Source: Clytia hemisphaerica
Taxonomy: Eukaryota; Cnidaria; Hydrozoa; Leptothecata; Clytiidae
Direction of reading: 5' to 3'
Length of the DNA stretch: 64,000 bases
Assembly: GCA_902728285.1 (NCBI GenBank)
Contig: CACVBU010001253.1
Span: 443,293 to 507,292, forward strand
Shown here piece by piece: positions 36,701 through 48,700 of the stretch. Below the pieces are notes generated by a model. The model did not search any database and was not told the DNA's origin. It saw only the letters and a list, made by a program, of their open reading frames with translations. The translations under genes and the position numbers were made by a program. The first letter of the stretch is position 1. Every line of letters starts with the position of its first letter.

Positions 36701-39700
36701 GACATTCTGAAATGTTGTGAAAAAATAAGATTGTGCACTTAACACCATATCGGTGGTTAAAAAAACACATATCAGTGGGGGAAAAAACAACCAAAGGCTG
36801 AAGATTTAAATGGTTATGATCATTTGATTCACAGGTATTCCAACAGACAGTACACCAACATGGAACGCTAATGCAGGTTTGTACTTCTTCTTCATTTATC
36901 CCATGTTATTGCCATACTCCTTTTTATGTGTTATATCCTCTCTCCTTTTAAAAGAATCTTTTCAACAAAATTACCAAAAGGCAATGAAAAATAATCGTCT
37001 TCGATTCGAAATCTGAGAGAACAAAAATGAGGTGCAGACCGGGGACTTTTAGACTGTAAATCAGTAAAATTTAGCAAATTTTAGCAAATTCATTGCAGTG
37101 ATTTGGGTCTTACAGGGAAGTTCATTTTAAAACTCGAGGAGCGGTACTAAAATCCAAGACACATTTGAGTACTAAAAGGTTTTTTGACGATTTTTGACAT
37201 ACCCCCACCTAATTTTTGAAAAAGGAATTTTTTTGACATTTTAGCATAGTGACCACCTAAATTAGGCTTATTTTGGAATTCTGTTCAGAGAATGGCGGTC
37301 TTTCAACTTTCAACAAAATGCCAACTCTGGTTATTTAAGCTGTCAATAAATCTGGTCTATCTCTTTCTAAGTATCACTTGTTTATGATGAAAAAAATTTA
37401 TTATTGATGTGCTCTATTTTCTTCATCCTCAGGAAACTATACCATGCTTCAACCACCAGGACAATACCCAAAAGCTGTTAGCAAAATTACTGAAAATACT
37501 TCACGAATGTCAGACGTTAATGTAAGACTCTTGTTGACTTGCTTTAGAAGAGTTGAAAGTCATGATGGTGCCGGAATAGACCTAGCGATGGTCGGCTTTT
37601 TATGGGACTGGTAACGAATTTAGAAAGAAAATTTGGTCTCTGCGCACGACATTTTTCGACTTCCTCTCAAACAAACCAAACAAATTTCTGCCAAAACTAA
37701 ATTGACGTTACGATAAATCACTTCATTACAAGGGTATCTTGCCTTTTCACAAGAGCTTGTATTTTTTGTTACCAGTCCCTGACCGCGCCGCAAAGGGTTA
37801 AAAGCACTGATCTCTAACTATTTGACTGGATGGGATATAATAAAAGGAAGTGTGTTTAGTTTTAGAGCTGACTTAGTCCTCCATCTTGTTTTCAATCTGG
37901 TTGTCAACAGCGGGATTTCGAATGTTTTGAAATTCGAACGTTCGAAAATCTAGTTTAAAGCAGAAAACAACACGGCGAACTAGTCAACCATAAAACTGGA
38001 CATACTTTCACGGAAAATCTGTGAGAAAGTCAGCCTATCTTATCTAGTGTGTAAAGGAATATGATATCTTTGGTTGAAAGGTGTGTAAGACTAATTCACA
38101 TTTTTCAATTGCTTGGATTGCACGATTCAATTACTTGAGTACTATTGAAATGACACAAATCTTTCTCAAAAGAAGAAGAATTAGTTTTTACTTAATCCTC
38201 AGATGTCCTGATAAAGCTGGCCATGATTGATATAAACGAGTTGGAGTGATTTTTTACTGCAAAATGTTTACACACCTTAAAAACGTCTCAGGCGGCATGT
38301 TGGTCAACATATTTGGAAAGCGTTTAAAGGCATTTTCTGTCGAGCCTCCGTTCAATACATGCAAAATTTTTACAAATTTTCTTTTTCTTTAGCCGGCAAT
38401 GAATCATCCAGGAATGACAATGGACGGATCTCCAAAGAAAGAATCTGCCTGGGAGAAAGGTCTTCGAAGGGCCAAAGAGGTTTGATTCATACTATACGAT
38501 TTCATGATATCTCAATTTCTTTCTGATTTTGTTTTTGCTTTTCTGTATGCTATTTTTTAGTGTAGTGTCCTCGATAAATGTTTATTTCGACCTTCACCTG
38601 GAACCATATTCCTCTAAAATCAAACGTATTATTCAATCCATCAAAAAAGCTGAGACTTTTCCTATTATCATATTTCAAATCTCTTCCATTTTTTTATAGA
38701 TCAAAGAAGCAGCTGCCAGGCGACGCGAAGAGGACGTCGACTTTGAAGAGAAACGTTTGAACATGAGAATACCAGAATACTTCCCCAACGAGCGTGAAAA
38801 CCCCGAAAACTTTGAAAACAACCCTCCGATGGAGAACCAAAACAAACCATACATGGAGCACGACAACAGAGGAGGAGAGCGGCCGCCCAACGATGAATAT
38901 CTTGATCGCCGCGGTGGTCGTAGTAAGATGTATAGCGACCGAGGAGGACATAATAATAACAATATGGGCTACAGGGTAAGCTGAATTAAATTTGTTGTCA
39001 GTATAGACTCCACTTCTGTTAGTTAGTTATTTCCACTGATTTGATATAGGTGTTGGCGCTCCTTAAATATCAATTGTCATTTTTAAAAACCGTTTCATTA
39101 TTTCCCTGTTATTTATCTGTTTCAAAATTTTACCAAACAAATATGACATGAAGTATCAAAATTCCATGAACTAAACTTTCATCACAAAAACAGTTTAAAT
39201 TTAGCCAGTACCGTCAAAAAAACCTTTTATGTTTACTGTACAATAAGCAAGTGTCTTCTACAGGATAATTCAAACTTTTCATTCTTTTCTCCCAACAAAT
39301 ACCATATCTTCTTCTACTCTAGAACGATCGCTTTCATGGAAACAACCAGATGGATAATGTTGACAGGTAAATTTTTGTATGACTCGAAAGGATAAAAGTT
39401 TTGAATATTTTTTTTTACCTTTAACCAATGGCTCACTGCATTTGTTACCCACCTTTTTTTAAATGTGTATGACATAATATGACCTTATCATCTCTTGAAT
39501 TTTAACTGTTTCTCTCTTCAGGAGTAGTGGTCGCGCCCGTTTAGCGGAACTACCGCCCGACCACCCTGCCCGGCGTGAAGAACGTATACGTCAAAGAGAA
39601 CGAGAAAAACGCCGAGACGATAAGGACAAGCGAGGAGATCCGCGTGACCCAAGAGACGAAAACCGACAACCGCCGAGGGACGAAGTCCAAGATCCACGAC

Positions 39701-42700
39701 GTCAGCCGTTCCCTCAAGGTCAAGACGACGACGTTCCCCCGCCCCCACCGCCACCTCCACCCAAGAGTATGGGCGCCACTGAATGGCATGATCCATGGAT
39801 GCGAACTCAAAGCGGAACGATGGCAGGCCAGAAACCCGATATGGGAAAAACGACGGGTATCGAAGCCGTTTCGGATTCATCTTCCTCTGATTCGGATTCT
39901 GACTCTGATTCAGGTATTCATTTCTTTTCTGTCTATTTGCACACGGTTCTTCAAATACTAAAAATTATTTTCGTCCGAGTGGTGATGACACCAAGCTTCG
40001 AACGCAGTTTAAAATTTATTCCGCAGATTCGAAGATTCGAGTTATTTTTTGCAGCATACCTTATTGAATCTTTATTGGCGTTATTTTTTTCGTCCCTAGT
40101 GTAATAGTAAGGTATCTTTAAGGTAATTGAATTAGGGCCCAGGCTAAAAATGGGAAAAATAGAGCTTTGGTGTAAGAAAAGCCAAGTAGGTAGCTGATAA
40201 GGATTTGAACATTGTACGTTTTTTAACTACCTTTTGATAATAAATTTAATTTTTTTTCAAATTTCAGATTCGTCAGATTCGAGTAAATCTTCAGGTTCCG
40301 ATTCTGATAGTTCTTCATCTGGTGACGAAAAACGAAAAAAGGTATATATGCTTTTGTTTTTTTTTTGCTTAAATCACGCACAAGCGAGTTTTCGTTAATT
40401 CTTTTTCAATTACGAGGTATGATTTTTTGCCCACCTCAACTAATTTCGCGCATTTACGGGTCTTTCCGCGAAGTTGCACGAAAATTAATACCAATAGTAG
40501 TTTGGTTATTTGAATATTGGTTATTTGGTTTATTGTTATCTAAAAACATAAATAAACTAAGAGACAAAAACAATAAAAGATAGCCTCACGCAAAATACGC
40601 GACTGCTCTAAACAACTTCCGTTTTTCAATATGTCTCTCAGCTATGGCCTAGTCAAATTATTATTATTATAGAAACTTATCAGATGATAGTTTTCCTCAT
40701 ATTCATCAGACCTGGAGTCCATATGTCAGATATATTCTGTGATGTCATACCGTTTGAAACAATGATTTGAAACAAAGTCATTTTAAAAAGAATTGAAATA
40801 TATTTACAAGGGTTATAATAAAAAAATTTTAAACAAATTCTCTGGAAAAATAGCTAACTAAGATTATCAAGAAATAATAAAAATTTTACGCTGTGTTTAA
40901 GCAACGTGTAGAAACTCAGCAAGGAGTTCCTGTGCAATATTATAAGACGTATCGTCCAAATATGCAAGGCTATCCGTACGCGTCGCAAGTCGTCGAAACG
41001 GATTCTTGAAACAACACACCTCTCGAGATTGCATTCGTTTCTTAATTAAAGATTCCAATGGAACCAAACGACAGGCCACTCTTAACTCCCGACTCTTATA
41101 ATCATCTATTTCGTGTTGTCGTGACACGTTTTCTCGGACCTCGATTTTGTACTTTTCTTCGAGGACGTCTTTAAGTTCATGCACGGTTTGTAGTTCTTGC
41201 TTCAGCTGCTCGATCTCTGCAACTTGTTCGGTGCTCTTAGCTTCGGCGTAACGTAGCTTGCCATCCAAACCTTTGACGGCTTCCTTTGAAGCAATCAGTT
41301 CAGTTTTGATATCTGCTACCTCACAGTTCACTTCTTTCAAATCTTGGATCAGTGTTTTGTTTTCTTGTTCTAATTCTTTATTGCGAGTTTCAATGTCTTG
41401 AATTGTTAACCTATAATGATAACCAAAGAAATTGAGCATTAGAACTTACCGCCCCCTCCATCATTTGTACTAAACTTTCAAATGTTGCTTAGATTATAGA
41501 AGAAAAAAAGTGAAATATTATTTTTCTCAGTGTAGGCAAACTTACATTTGCGTTTTGGTCAAGTCTTTTAATTCTCGCACATCTACCTCTAATTTGAGAC
41601 ACTCTTTCTTTGTGTCAGCCAATTCCTGTTCAGTTTGTTGAAGCTGCTCACGGGAGCGCTTTAAGTCTGAAGTCAAGTACGTATTCACGTGGCGTAAATC
41701 CTTGACCAGCATGGCATTTTCCTCACGCTCTTTTTTTACCACAACCAATTCCTGCTTAAAGTAAGCAAGGTCACCTTTAAAATCTTTAGTAACTGCTTCT
41801 AATTTATCATTACATTCCTTAGTGACAGCCGCTAATCTCTTGTCACAGGCCTTGCTAACGGCAGCTAACCTCTCGTCACAGGCTCTAGTGACGGCAGCAA
41901 GGTTATTTTCATGCTCCCGCTTAAAAACTGTCATATCATCCTCACTCTCCTTCTTAATGGCTTCTACCTCTTCATTAGCAGCTACAACTTTCTCAACACA
42001 CGCCTGCTTAACCGCATCTAGCTCAGCATCGTGCTCTTTCTTAACTGTCAACAACTCCTCATCATTCTTTCTTACAACCTCCTTCAAGACGTTGGTGACC
42101 TCCTTCATATGATCAACAAACAATTCTTTTTCTTTGCTGATCTTCTTTAACTTTGCAATCTCCAAAGATGCTGCTTCGTACAAACTCTTGTAATCAACAG
42201 CCTCGGCAAGGGACGATTGCTCAACCGGTGAACCCTCGACATCCTTGGACTCAACGCTAACCTTCTTTTCTTCCGATTTCTTCTTGATCAGCGAAAACAT
42301 CTTTTCAACCACCACAAATATCCAACCGACTGATATAAACCAAATAAATCGATAAATTGACGTATTGAATTTCGCACTTCCTTTTATATCTTTTTATTTC
42401 TCATTTTGACGTCAATTTTTATTTTTAAAAAATTATTTGACGTCAGCTTGTGTATTTTTTCATCCTCGTTTCGACTACACTGCTATGGTGACTATTCTCA
42501 AATGAGGCTTTAAAAGCAAGATGAGAGTCCTTCTAGTGACATTAGACGTTAAAATCTCTTTTTATTGAATGTATAACAAAACTTGAGCAAATTTAGGCAA
42601 AAAAGTTGATCCTTACTTATTGCATTTTTCTGCAGTAGAAGGCAAAATTGGGCGAATTTTACAAAGTTTTGACCGAATTCTTTTCATTCTACACAACAAA

Positions 42701-45700
42701 ATCAAAAGAAATTAAAAATTAATGCAAATTTTTAAATTATTCCGAACTCACATCTCGGATATATTGTCATATTTTCTTAAAATTAATACTAAAGGAACTA
42801 TAGTGCAGTCTCCATGATTCGAACATGCACGGGGAATGGAAAAAAGACCATGAAACTTGTTCGAGTTAATGAGACATTCGAGTTATAGAGGTTCAAGTTT
42901 AAGAGACTACACTGTAAGTTACGAAGTAAATCATACAGAAATGAGCAAAACAAATTTAGTATCTTCATGTTCCTAGTCAACCACGACAGAATCGTTCACC
43001 AGCCAGGGTATCAGCTCTACTTCTCAATTTACAATTACCAGCGCCTCTTAGGAAACAGTTGTTTGGCGATCTGGTTGAGCGCGCGTGTTGCCAAGTCCAG
43101 TACTGACAGGCTGGTGTCTTGTTGCATAGATCGGCACATGTTTGCCATTTGTATATATTGCATTTTCCGGTGATTATGTTTCCACATGCCCAATCTTTGC
43201 CTAAAAATATTGGAAAATGTATCGAAAAACTGCAACGAAAAGAATATCAAGTAAACAAAACAAAAACAAAAAAACAAAAAGAGAATCTCATTTTTCCTTT
43301 ACATAGTTTCTAGAGGGGTCAAGACCCCCCCCCCTTAGGAAAGAGGACCCCCCCCCTTAAGTGCTACCCCCCCCTTAGGAAATTCATTTAAAATTTCACC
43401 CCCCCCTTAGAAAATCAGTATGGATTCAAGGAAGATCCCCCTTAGGTAAGAAGACCCCCAATAAGGTAAGAAGGCCCCCCTTAGGTAAGAAGACCCCCCT
43501 TAACTGGTAACCCCCCTTGCTTTTGGTTCATCAAAACCCAAGACCCCCCCCCCTGAATGTTGGGAGTTAGAAACTATGCTTTATGGCATACTGTATGGGT
43601 CTTTATAACAGCCGTGGAATTATAAACATAATCTATATGTATAATCTTGATACTTTTATTGAATCTGAAAAATAAATTTTTGAACATAAAGTCTTGATTT
43701 CGGGCAAAACAAGAAACAACAGCAGTTGTGACCCGTTTTATTAACTTGATATTTTTCCTACAAATATATTCCAAACCCGTACTTTCAAAGATTTCAAAGC
43801 ATGCATTTGCTTCTATCGTTCAAAAAATAACGGGACTATCTCAACATTTCTTACCGTAGTAAGGTGTGCATCGTTAGTCATCAGCTACAGCGCATGTGCG
43901 ATTACCAGAGATGACAGAAGGATCACCAACCTTGATGTTACATTGTCTGCCCTTCAATTGACATCGCAATGGCAATCGTACTGACAAGCGATGTTCCCAC
44001 GTCCAGTAGTTGCAACCTTAGATGTCGAGAAATAAGTTAGATTTTCCACTGCAACCTTAAATCATAAATCGGTTTTTTTTTGGGAAGATTGCTTCATCAA
44101 TAAGCGATATTCTCGTGTCCATTAGTTGCAACCCTAGATATCGAGAAAAAAGTCATTTTCCTTACAGGGCAAATTGCTAATAATTTAAGCCTTTAGTTGA
44201 AATTGGGAATCCCTTGTTTGTATTGATATCTTGACTATTTAGTGACCATAATTTACCTTTAAATTTGCTGCATTTCTTTGCACATTCTTGCCAGCTGCCC
44301 TCACTTGTTGTTCGAATATTACAGCCGGAATAATCGGTACTGTAATCAACCTAGAAAGACGAAAAATTAACCTTCAATAAGTCGGAACGTTAGAGACCTG
44401 AAGCTCATTGCATCACATTTGCATCACTTTTTCTGTAAAGCTTTTTAAAATGTATATAATCTTGGTGCCTAACTTTGAAAGTCTGAAAAACATTTTTTCA
44501 ATTACACAGCTAACAAACCATGTGCTGTAAGAACCTAACAAATTCAGAACCTAGCTTGAATCGATCACTAGCAGTCATTACCGTGCATCGTTCGCCGCAA
44601 GCCTTGTTTCCAGAGATGATTTTAGCTTTGGTTAGTCTGACATTGCATTCCTGTTCTTGTAGTAACATCTTTTGATTGATGGCTCGTATACCCAGAAAAA
44701 ACAACGTTTATGTTTCTGGCAAGCTTCGGCACACTCTTCCCAGCTTGGTCTGATTGAGAAGCCAATGTTACATCCAAAGTAGTTCATGTTGTAGTCCAAT
44801 TTGCATGTTGGTGGTAGTGGTGCTGTTGTCCCTGGTCCGGCAGTGGTTCTTCTGGTTGAGATGACTGTTAATGTAGTTCTTTGCCTTGTTGATTGAGGTA
44901 CTGGTGGTCCAGTTGGTTCACCATTTGGTTGACCAGTTGTGTCACCAAAAGCATTATTCAGCTGCAATGCAGCAATCAATAAAATCATAGTTGATGTAAT
45001 CATGTCGACGTTCTTCAATCAAATGATGAGAATCTCGCGGATTTTTATGGAGTATAAAGTTCTGATTTCCAAACGCATTCATGATATTCATGACGTAATG
45101 TTTTGTACGGAAGCACTCCGGTTTTTGCCAGTAGTGGCAAATTTTAAACGAGAATTAGAAAAAAGTTGTTTAAATTTGCCACTACTGGCAAAAACCGGGG
45201 TGTTCCGTACAAAACATTACGTCATGAATAACATGAATTAGCGTACCGTTGTCTTGGGGATTTTTCCTTCTTGTATTTGGTACGTTTGAGTATGTCATCA
45301 TGGTGAAAGCCAACAAATATCTATGTAAATAAGTATTCGATGTTTGGCCAGCCAATCTAATGCATGCTCAGTACAAACTCTTTAATATTATTGCGCAAAC
45401 TTATTAATTTTTCTGGAAGGAAGATAATTTTTGCAGGAAGATTCTTACATTGTTGTGAATACAATGTGTTTGATTGTCTGTAAACAAAAAATATAGTTTC
45501 ACTAGATATGTTTATTTTATAAGAACACGAGGTTCGATTTTGACCAAAACCTAAGAACAGATTAAAAGTGATCCTAACTTCAAATTAAAAAAAAAAGTTG
45601 ATCTTAGGTCCTTTTTACGTTAACAAACAATAGAAATGTGCATCTCTTAGGATCTCATCGTAGCCCTTCTACTCTGTACCAGGTGTATCTCACGTTTATT

Positions 45701-48700
45701 GCTTCGTATTACACTCGCGCATTGTCTTTTTGATAAAAGAAATACCGTACGGAGACTTCTGCGATGAAGTATGATTAAAAAAAGAACTTTTCTCTCGTCG
45801 TCTCCCCTTTCTCACCCGCACTCCATCGCAGCGGTCGGTTTGAAAAAAATACCAGAAAAGACAATGACAACAGACCCCCTATGGCAATGAATTTTGAACT
45901 CAACGACCGTAAGGGACCTTTTTCCGGTTTTTCAAAACTGCATTCACTTCTACCCCTTAAACATACCTATTTTTTGGACTTTAACGATGCGTATTAATAC
46001 GGTGTTGATAAATCTGCCCCGTCAGATGGTCCATAATGCATTAAACTAGAAAAATTTAATAAAAACCGTTAAAAATCTGCCATTTTGATGAAGTCATAAA
46101 TAGAAAACAATAGCCCAAAAATAGGTATATTTAAGGGGTTGAAGTATATACAGTTTTGAAAAAACCGAAAGTAGGTCCCTTACGGTTGTTGAGAAATTAG
46201 CCGTAGATATCAGGTTTGTTTACAGACTACCCTTCTTCTGGGATGGCCATTTTGTATGATAATATTTGAGATCAACATATTTATCACATACATTTCAGTG
46301 CCGTAGCAACTGGGGGGGCAAGGGGGGGGGCTATGCCCCCCCCCCCAATAATCTTTTCAAAAATGGTTATTTTGCAAAATGCAAAGTTTTTCTTGTTTTT
46401 TCTTGAAAGCATTTTGTTTAGAGTGCATTTTCAAGCAATCTAGAGCTTAAATTTTCAAAATTTCCCCCCTCGGGCCAAACCATGGTTGGCCCTCGCGGTG
46501 TCACTAAACTTCAGCCTCCCGATAAGAAAATACTTCCTACGGCACTGCATTTTCTTCTTCTCTTATAATGAATTAATTGATTGAATTGAATTGATCTCAC
46601 ACACCGTCTTTTAGGATATTTTGAAAGCTCATACAATATTTTTTATACTATATTCACCAATAACCGTATCAAGATCTCTCAAAAGAAACTCTAATATCAT
46701 AACAGACCATGAAGTCGGTCATGGCGTTAGCAAAATTTCAAAATAATGTTTTAATCAAAATTTTCTTGTTAATGCTCTACAATTTTTCAAATTAAATAGT
46801 CATGTTTCATATTTTAAAGCAACATTTACCCAAGGAAAATAGTCTAGCAAACTAGACGACTAATTCAAACATAGTAGAAATAAAGCAAGAAGTAACGGAG
46901 GGAACATTTGGCTGACCCTGGATGTTCTCATTTTTTTAGCAATTTTCAGCCTAAAATGTTCTTTTAAATTCAAAATAGTAAGAAAGAGCGCGAAAATAAT
47001 TACCGGGAAAAGTGATTTTTTCGCGATTTTTTCGACAGCGAAAATTAGCTCCCTTAGTAATCCAGCAAGCTAGACGAGTAATTTATACATTGTAGAAATA
47101 AAGCAAGAAGTAATGGAGGGAACAGTTTTAGTCAATCTAAACAAACTAAATCTCGTAATAATAATCGTATTATCATATAACGATTATACTGCTGTATTAC
47201 ACGCATTATAAACGACTCCAGTCTAAAGCACAAGAATCGACCAGATTTTTTAGAAAGTTGCAAGAAATACTTCACCTTTCTCTTAAAATTGTAAATAAAA
47301 AGGCTTATCTGGTTTCATTTCAAGAAAAATGTTCATGTAATGTCTTGGTTTAATTATTAGACGGAAGATTTGAGGAGGCGAGGAGACAATAGAAACCGTC
47401 CACCACACAGTGAAATCGTCAAACCGACCAATCAGAACGAACCGCTCAGGTATGGTTTTTATAATATCTTATAATATCTAATATCTTATTCAGTCTCGTT
47501 ATACCCTGTAAAAGTTCTCATCAATTGTATTTTAACCCCTCGCTAATCCCTCTAGAACTCCAAAGAGAGATATAATTGACGATTCGATTTTCAAGGGGAA
47601 TTGAATTTTCATAGTCGTTGATAAGAGTTTCTCGTTGACGGTGACTTTCAATACTATCGAATAGTGGAGTTTATCGACTAGTATTAGAGATTGCCAACTC
47701 TATATATCAGATTCGTGCGAAAATTAATCCAGTAAATTCTTCAGTTCGTCTTCCTTTTCTCTATTAGCTATAATGAATGGAAGAGACAACAGAACTTGCT
47801 ACAAAAACAACACCAGCAACAACAGCAGGGTATGGGCGGCGGTGGTCCCGGTGTAAGTGGCGGTCCAGGTGGAAGCGGCGGTCCCGGTGGCAGTGGTAGT
47901 CAGTTCAATAAAAACGCCCTGGAAAGGTATACTGCTTTTATGAGACATCTGTTACTTTTGGTTGAGCCTTGCTGCTCTTGTGCTTAAGTCATCTATAACA
48001 ATATAACTCTCCAAAATCTGAGCTTCAGCGTGTGCCTACAAGTGTTGTGCGACTAAGCAGGTCTGAAAGGACTCTTCAAGTGAAATATTTGTATACATTG
48101 ACAAAATAGAAATTATACCTAATCACACTATTTTCACAAATATTTTAAGAAATATTGACCATAAAAACTTTTTTCAATCATGTTTCAAATAGGCTATAGC
48201 TCTTGCCTGTCTCATTACTTCTATAAAACGCACTGAACGAGAGAACTTTCTCCAAAGAATTATTCAAAAACTCTTACCTTCATTCTCCCTTCGTTTTTTC
48301 TGAAATTTTCTCTTTCTTTTTTGGACCTACCCCGGTGGGGTGGAGGTCCTATAAATTAACCTTTGTCCGTTCGTCTGTTCGTCTGTTCGTCCGTTCGTTA
48401 TTAGCTTTCCTCGTGATTGACTCATTAGTTTTTTCTGATTTTTTGCACAAAGATGTGTAACTATAAACCCTCGAATGTGACGGAGCCCGATTTTCAAAAA
48501 AAAAATTTGTTTTGCATGAAAGTAGGGTACCATCATAGGTAAAAGATGGCTCAAGCAGATTTTTTCAAAAAAATTTTGTTGGCTCAAAAAACGCATGTTA
48601 TCTATAAGAATCACTATTAATAAGGATACATCAATGTTCTTAGCCAAATTACTCAATTTTTTTATGAGATAGATGTTTTCTTTGCCCACAAAATCTTGAA

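Noticed and set aside
37606-37790. Possible inverted-repeat element (GGGACTGGTAAC and GTTACCAGTCCC)
   Set aside because: Only about 14 bases are mirrored and no target duplication is visible.
39518-39961. ORFs of 86-128 codons in other frames over ZC3H18 exon 11
   Set aside because: The frame that encodes RERE/RD-rich sequence, ATEWHDPW and the Ser-Asp tract joins both neighbours in phase; the others are shadows.
48327-48689. 120-codon minus-strand ORF
   Set aside because: It lies in repeat-like sequence with a TCGT tandem run and has no recognisable domain or splice signals.
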